Shown here piece by piece: positions 1 through 8,716 of a DNA stretch of 20,550 nt (positions within the stretch are counted from its first letter, which is position 1; each line of letters starts with the position of its first letter). The DNA is from a virus, in IMG/VR virus record IMGVR_UViG_3300032304_001528, positions 1 through 20,550 of that record; one strand, written 5' to 3'. The notes under the pieces were generated by a model. The model was not told the DNA's origin. It saw only the letters and a program-made list of their open reading frames with translations, and made no database searches. The position numbers and the translations under genes are program-made.

Positions 1-1
1 A

Positions 2-3000
2 TTTTCAAACGTTCAAGTGTCTCCAATTGGGTTGGTTTCTTCAGTTAATATTACGGAAAATGTTGTGTTTTTAAATCCTGGACCTACACTAACCGCTACT
101 CAAACTTTAACACCTACCCCAACTGTAACTAGTTCTGAAGGATACATACCGCCAACACCAACAGAAACACAAACCCCAACTCCAACTGTAACAGTAACTA
201 AAACTACAACCCCAACTGTAACTAGTACACAAACTACAACACCTACGATAACTAATACTAAAACGACAACCCTAACACCAACTAGTACCCAAACTCAAAC
301 TACAACCATCACTGAGTCTAAAACTCCAACCCAAACGTCTACCCCAACAATAACAAGTTCGGAAGGGTCTATAGCCCCTACACCGACCACAACCCCAACA
401 AATACTATTACACCAACCAACACAATTACTCCTACAAATACTATTACACCAACCAACACAATTACTCCTACAAATACTATTACACCAACCAACACAATTA
501 CTACTACAAATACTATTACACCAACCAACACAATTACTCCTACAAATACGCTAACCAATAGTATCACCCCAACAAATACTATTACGCCAACCAATACCGT
601 AACGCCTACCAATACCGTAACGCCTACAAAAACTATTACACCTACAAATACACCATCATCCGTAACACCTACACCAACACCTACAAAAACTGTAACACCT
701 ACTGTATCACCTGAAGTGGTCCCAACATTAGTTTATGATTTGGACGCAGCCAATTACTCATCAGTACCAACAAATGGTTCGACAATTAGTGGTTATACCT
801 TAACAGTTGCAAATGCTGGTAATAGTATTAGTTGGCAATCTGATTATGGTGGTTTATTTAGAAAATCTAACAGTGTTGGTACTGATTATATCGCAGGTGG
901 ACCAAATTATGTGACAAGTCAAAGTTATAGTGTTTTTATGGTTTATAAGTTATCCGCAACCTCGTTGGGTAGATTATTAAATACTCAAAGCGAGGCGACA
1001 AAAGATTGGTTAATGGGGGCTTATAGTAATGGTCTAAGTAAAATGAATGTCTTTTATCCAAACTTCACTATTAATTTAACGGGTGTTCCGGGAGATACTG
1101 CTTGGCATATGGATTGGGTAACATGGGACACAACCACAAACACAGGAAAAATTTATACCGCAACACCAACATCCGCACCACCATCTAATTTATTATATTC
1201 AGGAACAAGCGCGTCAGGTGGAGGATTTAACCAATTGAGGTTATTTAGTAGAGCGGCAGGTTCTGAAGTTCAAACTGCGGATATAGGTTTTATTAAAGTA
1301 TATAATGGAGTATTAAGTTTATCGACCATTCAATCACTACACTCGCAATACGCATCTAGATTTTTAGAACCAACCCCTACCCCAACACCAACTAGAACAA
1401 CAACCCTTACCCCAACAAAAACACCTACTAACACTGTAACGCCAACAAAAACATCGACCCCAACTGCAACACCGACTAAAACTCCGACAAATACCATAAC
1501 ATCATCAATTACACCAACTCCAACCTTATCATCTGTCGTGGCTCAACCGTTTGTTAGTGTTTGGACCGCTAATTCACCAATAGAACTTCCTTATTCACCA
1601 ACTGGAACATATTCAGGTACAATAAACTGGGGTGATGGTAATGTTTCTGCTAATACGTATGAAAATAGAACTCACACCTACGATACATCAGGTGATTATA
1701 CTGTAACAATAAACGGAACAATCGAAGGTTGGGATTTCTTAAATTACGCAACAAGTTATAGAACTAGTATAAAAGAAATAATAAGTTGGGGAACTTTAAG
1801 AGGTGAAAACAACTCAAATGAGTATATGTTCTATGAGTGCTCCAATTTAATATTAACTGGCGTTACAGATACACCTAACTTAGTTGGTATTACTTCAACT
1901 CAAGGTATGTTTAACGGTTGTTCGTCAATAACAACAGTAAACAATATGAATAGTTGGGACGTGTCAAACGTTACAAATATGGGTAGTATGTTTCGAAATA
2001 CAAACTCATTTAATCAAAATATTGGAAATTGGAATGTTTCAGGTGTAACAAATATGATTGATATGTTTAATAACGCAACGTCATTTAACCAAAACATAGG
2101 TAGTTGGAATGTGTCAAGTGTTACGGATATTGCCGCAATGTTTGAATTTGCAACGTCATTCAATCAAAACATCGGTGGTTGGAACGTTTCAGGTATAACA
2201 AATATGACTAATATGTTTTATAACGCAACATCATTTAATCAATCATTAAGTGGTTGGAATGTGTCAAATGTTACTAATATGACTAATATGTTTAATAACG
2301 CAACGTCATTTAACCAAAACATCGGTGGTTGGAATGTGTCAAATGTTACTGATATGAATTCTATGTTTTCACAAGCGACCGCATTTAACCAAAACATCGG
2401 TGGTTGGAATGTGTCAGGTGTAACAAATATGACTAATATGTTTTATGACGCAACTTCATTTAACCAAAACATTGGTGGTTGGAATGTGTCAAGTGTTACT
2501 AATATGAGTGCTATGTTTAGTAACGCGACCGCATTTAATCAAAACATCGGTGGTTGGAATGTGTTAAATGTTACTAATATGAATTCTATGTTTAATAACG
2601 CAACATCATTTAACCAAAACATCGGTGGTTGGGATGTGTCAAATGTTACAGATATGAGTGGTATGTTTTCCTATACACCATTTAGTTACTCTTTAAATTC
2701 TTGGAACGTTGGTAATGTAACAGATATGCCATATATGTTCGAATTTACGACTAATTTCAATCCTTTTAACGGAGTTACTGATTGGGATACTTCAAATGTA
2801 ACAAACATGGAAGGGATGTTTTATAATTCAACATCATTCAACGGAGATATGCAAGATTGGGACACTTCAAATGTAACAAATATGTCATATATGTTTTATA
2901 ACGCAACCGCTTTCTCGGGTGGAGGAAATATATCTTTATGGGATATAAGTAGTGTCGAAACAATGGAAGACATGCTTTCAGACTCGGCATGTCCGGCATC

Positions 3001-3172
3001 TGCATATAGTGATGCTTTAGTTAATTGGAAAATTATCGCAGATAATGTAGGGGTTAATCTTATTACACTTGGTGCTGCAGGCGTTAATTATATAACCTCT
3101 GTCGCTGATACAAGTAGAAGTTATTTAATAAATGATTTGAGTTGGTCAATAACAGACGCAGGAGGTATATAA
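2..3172 (+). CDS. Thr/Pro-rich BspA-like repeat adhesin, N-terminus outside window
   Basis: The frame is open to the left edge (codons F-S-N-V-Q precede the first possible start, GTG at 17), so this is probably the C-terminal part of a longer protein. Counting from GTG 17, the order is: Thr/Pro-rich linkers (about 25-235) including a TPTNTI tandem; a LamG/concanavalin-like beta domain (about 236-450); a second Thr/Pro linker (about 451-505); a PKD-like domain containing NWGDGN and [14 protein letters not shown] (about 510-570); then 14 BspA/DUF285-type repeats of about 25 residues (W-[ND]-V-S-x-V-T-x-M-x-x-MF, then FNQNIGG); and an end cap finishing SWSITDAGG. These modules are common in Bacteroidetes surface proteins. 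In a phage genome a virion fibre or adhesin role is the likeliest reading, but that is inference. The ATG of the next gene overlaps the stop as TAATG. No signal peptide can be judged because the N-terminus is missing. Confidence 0.8.
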   Translation, partial: FSNVQVSPIGLVSSVNITENVVFLNPGPTLTATQTLTPTPTVTSSEGYIPPTPTETQTPTPTVTVTKTTTPTVTSTQTTTPTITNTKTTTLTPTSTQTQTTTITESKTPTQTSTPTITSSEGSIAPTPTTTPTNTITPTNTITPTNTITPTNTITPTNTITPTNTITTTNTITPTNTITPTNTLTNSITPTNTITPTNTVTPTNTVTPTKTITPTNTPSSVTPTPTPTKTVTPTVSPEVVPTLVYDLDAANYSSVPTNGSTISGYTLTVANAGNSISWQSDYGGLFRKSNSVGTDYIAGGPNYVTSQSYSVFMVYKLSATSLGRLLNTQSEATKDWLMGAYSNGLSKMNVFYPNFTINLTGVPGDTAWHMDWVTWDTTTNTGKIYTATPTSAPPSNLLYSGTSASGGGFNQLRLFSRAAGSEVQTADIGFIKVYNGVLSLSTIQSLHSQYASRFLEPTPTPTPTRTTTLTPTKTPTNTVTPTKTSTPTATPTKTPTNTITSSITPTPTLSSVVAQPFVSVWTANSPIELPYSPTGTYSGTINWGDGNVSANTYENRTHTYDTSGDYTVTINGTIEGWDFLNYATSYRTSIKEIISWGTLRGENNSNEYMFYECSNLILTGVTDTPNLVGITSTQGMFNGCSSITTVNNMNSWDVSNVTNMGSMFRNTNSFNQNIGNWNVSGVTNMIDMFNNATSFNQNIGSWNVSSVTDIAAMFEFATSFNQNIGGWNVSGITNMTNMFYNATSFNQSLSGWNVSNVTNMTNMFNNATSFNQNIGGWNVSNVTDMNSMFSQATAFNQNIGGWNVSGVTNMTNMFYDATSFNQNIGGWNVSSVTNMSAMFSNATAFNQNIGGWNVLNVTNMNSMFNNATSFNQNIGGWDVSNVTDMSGMFSYTPFSYSLNSWNVGNVTDMPYMFEFTTNFNPFNGVTDWDTSNVTNMEGMFYNSTSFNGDMQDWDTSNVTNMSYMFYNATAFSGGGNISLWDISSVETMEDMLSDSACPASAYSDALVNWKIIADNVGVNLITLGAAGVNYITSVADTSRSYLINDLSWSITDAGGI
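392..655 (+). repeat. TPTNTI tandem repeat with 36-bp DNA units
   Basis: This in-frame array encodes degenerate 6-residue TPTNTI units. Near-identical 36-bp double units begin at 425, 461 and 497 (the last has one C-to-A change, giving TTTNTI), with divergent units before and after. It is an extended, probably O-glycosylatable or simply flexible Thr/Pro linker between domains. The near-perfect DNA identity suggests recent expansion or slippage. Confidence 0.85.
1955..3013 (+). repeat. 14 BspA/DUF285-type 75-bp repeats
   Basis: Repeat units start with a Trp codon at 1955, 2030, 2105, 2180, 2255, 2330, 2405, 2480, 2555, 2630, 2702, 2783, 2858 and 2939. The first ten are exactly 75 bp (25 codons) apart; the later ones vary (72, 81, 75, 81). 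The unit reads W-[ND]-V-S-x-V-T-[ND]-M-x-x-MF followed by [12 protein letters not shown]. The middle units are almost identical in protein but use different synonymous codons, so the array has both old and recently homogenised copies. Such repeats form extended solenoid-like surfaces in bacterial adhesins. Confidence 0.9.
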
Positions 3173-3582
3173 TGGAATGGTTTATTAAGAAAAACGCAAC
3201 ACTACCGGTAATCAAAGTCAAACTTTCTCAAAACGGAAGAAGTGACTTTATGAAAACTATGTCAGTATTAAGTGAATCCGAGGTTTATTTTTCTATGATA
3301 GATGTTGAAACAAATATACCGAAAATTTCATCAGTATTGGCAACCGTAGAATCAGGACTAACTGAAGACGGCCAAATAGAGTATTTTACATATTATCAAT
3401 TCAAAAAAAACCAAACCAAAAAAGTTGGAAGGTTTTCTGCGGAGTTTATGATAAAAAATGTTGATGGAACTTTATTTTTACCAACAACAGAAAAAATTTA
3501 CGTGAACATCATAGAAAGTTTTGCAATTGATGATGTGAATTTTACATCCAACTATGAAATAGAATTTCCTTGTTGCGATTGA
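3172..3582 (+). CDS. Small probable virion protein, possibly BppU-N-like
   Basis: A 136-residue protein, mostly beta by appearance, with no signal peptide or membrane segment. I chose ATG 3172 because GGAGG (3161-3165) lies six bases upstream and the start overlaps the preceding stop as TAATG; a start at 3142 would lie inside the adhesin gene and adds a basic, unlikely N-terminus. The pattern of short strands (VYFSMIDVET, YTYYQFK, GRFSAEFMI, EKIYVNII) resembles the N-terminal immunoglobulin-like fold of BppU-type baseplate upper proteins, which anchor receptor-binding modules. I can support only a resemblance, not a family call. Tight coupling to the adhesin suggests the two act together, for example as fibre and attachment or accessory protein. 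It could equally be a fibre chaperone. Confidence 0.7.
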   Translation: MEWFIKKNATLPVIKVKLSQNGRSDFMKTMSVLSESEVYFSMIDVETNIPKISSVLATVESGLTEDGQIEYFTYYQFKKNQTKKVGRFSAEFMIKNVDGTLFLPTTEKIYVNIIESFAIDDVNFTSNYEIEFPCCD

Positions 3583-3602
3583 GTTTGATTTATTGTGATT
3601 TT

Positions 3603-3610
3603 ATATTTAT
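3603..3610 (+). promoter_or_regulatory. Candidate phage promoter octamer (polymerase)
   Basis: ATATTTAT in the 86-bp gap before the polymerase gene, 58 bases ahead of its ATG. It is one of seven exact intergenic copies in this window, all in the same orientation relative to the gene downstream. Confidence 0.5.
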
Positions 3611-3668
3611 GATTGAGTTGTAAGGTAAACGTCGACAAGTTCGGCTGCTAATCAACCAAATTTATAAT

Positions 3669-6461
3669 ATGTTATCACAAGAAGAAATTAAATCATTTTT
3701 AGAAGGAAATGACCCCGAGCAATATATAGTTGCGGTAGAATTTGATTACGCGTCTGACTCAATATTCAAAATTAAAGAAGACCCAATCAAAGGTAAAACA
3801 ATTCAAAAAGAAAGTTTTACTCCTTTCGCATGGGTTGGTGACCTAAAAGACCGAAATTTCTACAAGTCGTCCAAAGACTTACAAAAAGAAGCGATGTCAA
3901 AATACGGTATCGTTATCGAGAAATTGGAAACAAAAGGTAATGAAAGATTAGAAAGAGGATTAAAATATATGGTAAAATCTTTAAAAGGTTACCGTTCTCT
4001 GATTAGTTTTTTCAGAGATGGCGGATTAGACCCTTGGGGAGAAAACACAAAAGACCTCATACTAATTTTACCCCCCGTAGAACAATATCTGATATCAAAA
4101 GAAAAAAGATTGTTCAAAGGGTTTGAAGAGTATAACGACATCACACGGTTTGTATTTGACTTGGAGACGACCTCTTTGGAACCTAAAGACGGTCGTATCT
4201 TCATGATTGGAATTAAAACAAATAAAGGATTCCAACAAGTAATCGAATGTGCAACTCCCGAACAAGAAAGGGAAGGTTTAATAGAGTTTTTCAATACCAT
4301 TGACCAAATAAAACCCTCAATCATTGGTGGATATAACTCATTTAACTTCGACTGGTTTTGGATATTTGAAAGATGTAAAGTATTGAACATTGACGTTAAG
4401 AAAACTTGCAAGACACTAAACCCCAACTATAACATTTCCCAAAAAGAGAATATGTTAAAATTGGCAAATGAAGTTGAGAAGTATAACCAAGTTGGAATGT
4501 GGGGATATAATATTATCGATATCTTACACTCTGTAAGAAGGGCTCAAGCAATTAACTCAAATATCAAATCGGCGGGACTTAAATACATTACCCAATATAT
4601 CGACGCTGAAGCCGAGGACCGAGTATATATTGACCATGATAAGATTGGTTCGATGTATGCAAAAAAAGAAGAGTATTGGTTAAATGTTAAAAACGGAAAG
4701 TATAAGAGGGCGGATAATCCTGCATTTGAAAACTTGGATACCCGTTTTCCTGACACATATATAAAAGTAAAAGGTGATGAAATTGTTGAGAGATACCTTG
4801 ACGATGACTTGGAAGAAACCCTCCTTGTGGATGAAGAGTTCAACCAAGGAACATTCTTACTTGCATCAATGATACCGACAACCTACGAGAGAGTATCAAC
4901 ATTAGGGACTGCAACAATTTGGAAATTAATTATGCTTGCTTGGTCATACAAACACAAATTAGCAATTCCTGAAAAAGAGGATAAAACAAATTTTGTTGGG
5001 GGATTATCAAGATTATTAAAAGTTGGATACTCAAAAGATATCCTTAAACTTGACTATTCTTCACTTTATCCGTCAATACAATTAGTACATGATGTTTTTC
5101 CTGAATGTGATGTATTAGGTGGTATGAAGGCGATGTTAACATATTTCAGAACTGAAAGGATTAAAAATAAAAACTTGGCATCGGAGTGGAAGAAAAAAGA
5201 TACCAAACTTTCCCAAAAATACGATAGGTTGCAACTACCATTAAAGATATTTATCAACTCTTTATTCGGGGCATTATCCGCTCCGCAAGTATTTCATTGG
5301 GGTGATATGAAGCAAGGTGAAATGATTACTTGCACAGGAAGACAATATCTACGTCAGATGGTTAAGTTTTTTACCAAAAAAGGATATATCGCGACCGTAT
5401 TAGATACTGACGGATGTAATTTTAGTTTACCTGAAAATGTGGAAGAAAGAGTGTATTATGGTAAAGGTATAAATCCACAGGTCAAAGAGGGTCATAAGTA
5501 TGAAGGGTATGAATCGGACGTTGCGGAGTTTAATGAGTTATTTATGAAATCCCCAATGTTTTTAGATTGCGATGGTACTTGGAAAAGTTGTATAAATTTG
5601 AGTAGGAAAAATTATGCAACATTAGAACATAATGGTAAAATTAAACTAACGGGTAATTCGATTAAGTCAAAAAAATTACCTTTATATATTGAGGATTTTC
5701 TAGACAAAGGGATAAAACTCTTGTTAGAAGGTAAAGGACATGAGTTTGTTGAGTGGTACTATGAATATTTACAACAGATTTTTGACCAAAGAATTCCACT
5801 CATGAAAATTGCTCAAAGAGCAAAAATTAAATTGTCATTATCAGATTACGAAAAAAGATGTAATGAGAAAACAAAGGCCGGAAATGCGATGAGTCGCATG
5901 GCCCATCTTGAACTGGCTATAAAACATAAAATTAAAACTAATTTGGGTGATGTTATTTATTATGTTAATAATGGCGTTAAAGCGTCTCACGGTGACGTTC
6001 AAAAAGTAAATAAATTGAAAAGTGGATGGGGTAAAGAAGTCCTTGATTATTTATCAACCAACAATTTACCATTACCAAATGACGATGAAGACTCTATTAT
6101 TAAACTTAATTGTTATATGTTAGAACCTAAAGACATTGAAAATAACCCTGATATGACCGGTGAATATAATGTACCAAGAGCTATTTCGGTATTCAATAAG
6201 AGAATAGAACCTATACTTGTTGTTTTCAAACAGGAGGTGAGAGATGGTTTGTTGGTTACCGACCCCGAAAGTCGTGGTTTGTTCACCAAAGACCAGTGCG
6301 AACTAATTAATGGAGTTCCTTTTGACCCCGAGGACCAAGATACACTTGAAGACCTTCTTAAAATATCTGATGATGAACAAGTTTTTTGGAAAAACAAAGG
6401 TATCAGTTCGGAGCATATTTATGATTTAGCGCAAGAGGGGTGGGAAAATTATATTTTGTAA
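3669..6461 (+). CDS. 43: Family B DNA polymerase, T4 gp43-like
   Basis: A replicative DNA polymerase of 930 residues (T4 gp43 is about 900), with 3'-5' exonuclease and polymerase activities; it would copy the phage genome in the cytoplasm. Visible motifs: Exo I FDLE (D164, E166), Exo II N223-SFNF-D228, Exo III Y376-LDD-D380, polymerase motif A DYSSLYPS from D462, motif B K526-IFI-NSLFG (530-534), and motif C D579-T-D581. A KxY-like stretch (RKNYATL) follows the palm, as in gp43. The catalytic aspartates are all present. Motif C reads DTDG rather than the usual DTDS. The spacing between Exo II and Exo III is about 45 residues longer than in RB69. The leader has the ATATTTAT octamer and no Shine-Dalgarno; the start is set by ATG 3669 after an A/T-rich leader. 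It is followed after 38 bases by a small RHH-like gene. Confidence 0.97.
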   Translation: MLSQEEIKSFLEGNDPEQYIVAVEFDYASDSIFKIKEDPIKGKTIQKESFTPFAWVGDLKDRNFYKSSKDLQKEAMSKYGIVIEKLETKGNERLERGLKYMVKSLKGYRSLISFFRDGGLDPWGENTKDLILILPPVEQYLISKEKRLFKGFEEYNDITRFVFDLETTSLEPKDGRIFMIGIKTNKGFQQVIECATPEQEREGLIEFFNTIDQIKPSIIGGYNSFNFDWFWIFERCKVLNIDVKKTCKTLNPNYNISQKENMLKLANEVEKYNQVGMWGYNIIDILHSVRRAQAINSNIKSAGLKYITQYIDAEAEDRVYIDHDKIGSMYAKKEEYWLNVKNGKYKRADNPAFENLDTRFPDTYIKVKGDEIVERYLDDDLEETLLVDEEFNQGTFLLASMIPTTYERVSTLGTATIWKLIMLAWSYKHKLAIPEKEDKTNFVGGLSRLLKVGYSKDILKLDYSSLYPSIQLVHDVFPECDVLGGMKAMLTYFRTERIKNKNLASEWKKKDTKLSQKYDRLQLPLKIFINSLFGALSAPQVFHWGDMKQGEMITCTGRQYLRQMVKFFTKKGYIATVLDTDGCNFSLPENVEERVYYGKGINPQVKEGHKYEGYESDVAEFNELFMKSPMFLDCDGTWKSCINLSRKNYATLEHNGKIKLTGNSIKSKKLPLYIEDFLDKGIKLLLEGKGHEFVEWYYEYLQQIFDQRIPLMKIAQRAKIKLSLSDYEKRCNEKTKAGNAMSRMAHLELAIKHKIKTNLGDVIYYVNNGVKASHGDVQKVNKLKSGWGKEVLDYLSTNNLPLPNDDEDSIIKLNCYMLEPKDIENNPDMTGEYNVPRAISVFNKRIEPILVVFKQEVRDGLLVTDPESRGLFTKDQCELINGVPFDPEDQDTLEDLLKISDDEQVFWKNKGISSEHIYDLAQEGWENYIL

Positions 6462-6487
6462 AAATACTACTTTTACTAATTTGAGAG

Positions 6488-6495
6488 ATATTTAT
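6488..6495 (+). promoter_or_regulatory. Candidate phage promoter octamer (RHH/HNH pair)
   Basis: ATATTTAT ending only four bases before ATG 6500. If it acts like a -10 or late-promoter box, the transcript would begin at or next to the start codon, giving a leaderless or almost leaderless mRNA. Confidence 0.5.
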
Positions 6496-6499
6496 AGTT

Positions 6500-6655
6500 A
6501 TGGGAAGACCAAAGAAACCGACAGAAGAAAAAAAAATAAAAGTTAGTATCAGTTTAGATAGACAACTTTATTATAAAATTAAATCGGATAATTTGAAAAC
6601 TTCCCGTATTATAGAAAAATTAGTGGAAGAATATTATGGAAACAAAGATTTGTAG
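6500..6655 (+). CDS. Small ribbon-helix-helix-like DNA-binding protein
   Basis: A 51-residue protein starting MGRPKKPTEEKKIKVSISL. The layout is that of an Arc/CopG ribbon-helix-helix protein: a basic arm, one strand (KVSISLD), a helix (RQLYYKIKSD), a turn (NLKTSR) and a second helix (IIEKLVEEYY). Proteins of this type dimerise and bind operators, usually as repressors. The start is the only ATG and sits directly after the promoter octamer; there is no Shine-Dalgarno. Its last 20 bases overlap the start of the HNH gene in another frame, so both are probably translated from one message, and it might control that message. A second RHH-like gene lies at 16175-16339. Assignment is by pattern only. 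Confidence 0.75.
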   Translation: MGRPKKPTEEKKIKVSISLDRQLYYKIKSDNLKTSRIIEKLVEEYYGNKDL

Positions 6656-7235
6656 TAAGTGTAAAGAACTAAAAACAATTGACGAATTTGGAAAAGACAA
6701 ATCCAGGAAAGAAGGGTATAGTTATCTTTGTAAGATATGTCTTATAAATAAAAGTAAATTATACAAGAAAAACAATCAAGAAAAAGTTTTATCTTCTTAT
6801 TCTCGTTATAGGGAAAATAACAAAGAAAAAATCAAACTTTCACGAAACGAGTATAAACTTAAAAATAAAAGTAAAATTACTGAATATAGAACGTATTATT
6901 CTAATAAAAGAAGAAAAGAATCAAACATTGTAAAACTTTCGGAAAACATAAGAAGAAGGATTAATGTTTTTTTATCGTCAAATAAAATTACAAAAAAAAA
7001 TAAAACATTTGATGTTGTTGGTTGTACTCCTGAATTTCTTAAAGAATATTTGGAGAAAAAATTTTTAGAAGGTATGACTTGGGATAATTACGGTTTTTAT
7101 GGTTGGCACATCGACCATATAATACCATTATGTACGGCAAAAACAGAAGAAGAGGTTTTGAAATTATGTCATTACACTAATTTACAACCATTGTGGTCCC
7201 AAGATAATTTCAAAAAAGGAGGGAGAATAGTTTAA
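6636..7235 (+). CDS. HNH homing endonuclease with N-terminal zinc ribbon
   Basis: A 199-residue free-standing phage HNH endonuclease. The N-terminus has a zinc-ribbon-like C6-x2-C9 ... C32-x2-C35. A highly basic, Lys/Asn-rich central stretch (about 36-125) is probably a DNA-contacting linker. The HNH core is at the C-terminus: WHIDHIIPL with H158 and H161, then YTNLQPLW with N182, then DNFKKG with N191. Such enzymes nick or cut a related genome lacking the gene, so that the gene is copied across during mixed infection. It lies just after the polymerase gene, a frequent place for homing genes in T4-like phages. It overlaps the RHH-like gene by 20 bases at its start and its stop overlaps the convergent gene's stop by four bases. 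Confidence 0.93.
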   Translation: METKICSKCKELKTIDEFGKDKSRKEGYSYLCKICLINKSKLYKKNNQEKVLSSYSRYRENNKEKIKLSRNEYKLKNKSKITEYRTYYSNKRRKESNIVKLSENIRRRINVFLSSNKITKKNKTFDVVGCTPEFLKEYLEKKFLEGMTWDNYGFYGWHIDHIIPLCTAKTEEEVLKLCHYTNLQPLWSQDNFKKGGRIV

Positions 7236-7567
7236 GATAACTTCAACCCATCACTTGATGTTATGTACCAGTTTCCTTGTGCGAAGTAAAACTCAACACA
7301 AGATTCTGAATTAATGGATAACTCATCATATTTTTCGTCAAATAATCCTATATCAGGAATTATAAGTGTGTTAGTCAAAGATTTTACCCTAACATGGTCT
7401 GTCGCTAAGTGAGTTAATTTTAACTTACAAAATGGCACATCCTTTACGATTATCAAACCTTCACCATTTGAGGTATACTCAGGTTCGGATACAATTACAA
7501 TTTCTGATGATTTTATAATTCTACCACCAATAACTTTTTCTGATGGAATTGAACGAATAATTGCCAT
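7232..7567 (-). CDS. Unknown 111-residue protein, possible virion protein
   Basis: I do not recognise the family. The protein (MAIIRSIPSEKVIGG at the start) looks beta-rich: alternating strands such as IVIVSEP, GLIIVKD, CVEFYFAQGNWYIT, with no signal peptide, membrane segment or catalytic motif. The short repeating strand pattern and the GNWYIT-like end resemble small capsid or tail decoration domains, but this is weak. It follows the gp13-like neck gene with a single base between stop and ATG, so the two are translated from the same message. Its stop overlaps the stop of the convergent HNH gene. Confidence 0.75.
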   Translation of the reverse strand: MAIIRSIPSEKVIGGRIIKSSEIVIVSEPEYTSNGEGLIIVKDVPFCKLKLTHLATDHVRVKSLTNTLIIPDIGLFDEKYDELSINSESCVEFYFAQGNWYITSSDGLKLS

Positions 7568-7568
7568 A

Positions 7569-8693
7569 TTATATTACGTATATTTGTCTTGGAAATGCTC
7601 TAAACTTCATTTGTTTGTTTAGATTTTCTGCGATTAACGCCTCTCTCTCCATTACCTTTTCAGGTTTCAACCTTGTCAATCTACCTTCAGCACCAATTAA
7701 TTCCTCAATTAATTTTGTTTTTTCGTCTTTCGCTTCGGTTGCTAAAGATGTATAATCTAAAGTTAATTCGGAGTCAGGTGTTTTAAGATTACCACTATAT
7801 TTTCCTCTAACTCTTGATAAGGTTTCTTTAACGTAAGCAACAAACCATCTACGTATCCATTGTTTAGCAGGGTTGTTCAAGTCAACCCAATTTAACTCAT
7901 CAAACGGAACATCAGAAGGTAATTTGATAATATCGGGATTATCTTTTAAACAAGAGTCTCTATCTGCACCTTCAGTGTCATAGTACCAATACCAAACTTG
8001 TCCTTGCATCATCTGTGCGTTACCGAAGTCAAACTTACCACCTGGTGTTTGCATTAAGTGAATTGCCTTCTTTCCATCAGGAAGAGCGGTTACACGATAA
8101 GTTAAATCTCCCGCAATAATTCTTCTTTGTATGTTTACCTCTTGCATTCTAAGTAACATATCAAAAGCCGGCATCATAAAATATGAACCACCGGTATTAC
8201 CCATTTGAGCAAAACCACCTGCACCACCCAATCCACCTGAACCGATACCCCCAAAAGACCAAGGGTCAAAAAATACATTATTTAATGTTGCCGGAGTAAA
8301 CCAAAGTAACTCATTTATTTCTCTCCCTGCGGGAATTTCATAAATTTGTTGTCCCTTTTTTAATTGGATAAAATCTTTTTTTAGTACCCAATCACCATTA
8401 CTTTGTAAACCAACAATTTTTGAGTAGGCGTAAGAATACCTGTTTTCCCAATCCAAACTTTTAGTAAGGAATGCTCTTGATAAAGATTGTGTATCTAAAT
8501 TAAGGTTGTATAAAGAAGTCCACTGAGATTCAATTAACCAATCTTGTACGTACTGTGCATAGTCTTGAATGGAAAACTCCAATAAAGTATCCATTTGTTC
8601 ATCTACAATTTCAATAGAACGAAGTGGTGCACCTAACAAGTGTTTTACTTGGGTGTATAGTTTACTTCTATCGGGTTCGGGTATGACAGCCAT
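7569..8693 (-). CDS. Probable neck/head-tail connector protein (gp13-like)
   Basis: A 374-residue protein. I chose the ATG at 8693 (MAVIPEPDRSKLYTQVKHLLG) rather than a TTG at 8723, because the longer start would translate through the ATATTTAT octamer. The N-terminus has the pattern LGAP-x5-V-DEQ-x8-SIQDYAQY, which I associate with virion neck proteins of T4-like phages annotated gp13-like. Next come a beta segment (QIYEIPAGREINELLWF), a Gly-rich loop (about 147-169) and a helical C-terminus (WIRRWFVAYVKETLSRVRGKY) that continues into a charged helix. In T4, gp13 and gp14 close the filled head and join it to the tail. The identification is from remembered family pattern and context, not from a search. 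Confidence 0.6.
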   Translation of the reverse strand: MAVIPEPDRSKLYTQVKHLLGAPLRSIEIVDEQMDTLLEFSIQDYAQYVQDWLIESQWTSLYNLNLDTQSLSRAFLTKSLDWENRYSYAYSKIVGLQSNGDWVLKKDFIQLKKGQQIYEIPAGREINELLWFTPATLNNVFFDPWSFGGIGSGGLGGAGGFAQMGNTGGSYFMMPAFDMLLRMQEVNIQRRIIAGDLTYRVTALPDGKKAIHLMQTPGGKFDFGNAQMMQGQVWYWYYDTEGADRDSCLKDNPDIIKLPSDVPFDELNWVDLNNPAKQWIRRWFVAYVKETLSRVRGKYSGNLKTPDSELTLDYTSLATEAKDEKTKLIEELIGAEGRLTRLKPEKVMEREALIAENLNKQMKFRAFPRQIYVI

Positions 8694-8708
8694 AGTAATA
8701 TTTTTTAT

Positions 8709-8716
8709 ATAAATAT
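8709..8716 (-). promoter_or_regulatory. Candidate phage promoter octamer (neck-like gene)
   Basis: ATATTTAT on the minus strand, directly after the stop codon of the 381-residue gene and 15 bases before ATG 8693. Its placement supports the shorter start for the neck-like gene. Confidence 0.5.

Noticed and set aside
295-612. Minus-strand open frame rich in Val, Gly and Ile
   Set aside because: It is the antisense mirror of the TPTNTI repeats and has no start context or family features.
392-655. 36-bp periodic repeat as a CRISPR array
   Set aside because: The units are directly adjacent with no unique spacers, are in frame, and encode TPTNTI; this is a protein repeat.
1955-3013. BspA repeats as the variable region of a diversity-generating retroelement
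   Set aside because: No reverse transcriptase or template repeat is seen in the window, and the differences between repeats are not focused on adenines.
3142-3171. Upstream start for the 136-residue protein
   Set aside because: It lies within the adhesin gene; ATG 3172 has a GGAGG six bases upstream and the TAATG overlap.
3583-3668. A tRNA or structured RNA gene in the polymerase leader (it contains GTTCG)
   Set aside because: No acceptor stem or cloverleaf can be folded; only a short four-pair hairpin is visible.
3989-6397. Several minus-strand open frames within the polymerase gene
   Set aside because: They lie wholly inside a gene with all polymerase motifs, lack start signals and look like antisense shadows.
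6415-6422. Another ATATTTAT, near the end of the polymerase gene
   Set aside because: It lies within coding sequence (His-Ile-Tyr-Asp); one or a few chance copies are expected in A/T-rich genes, and a closer copy at 6488 already serves the next gene.
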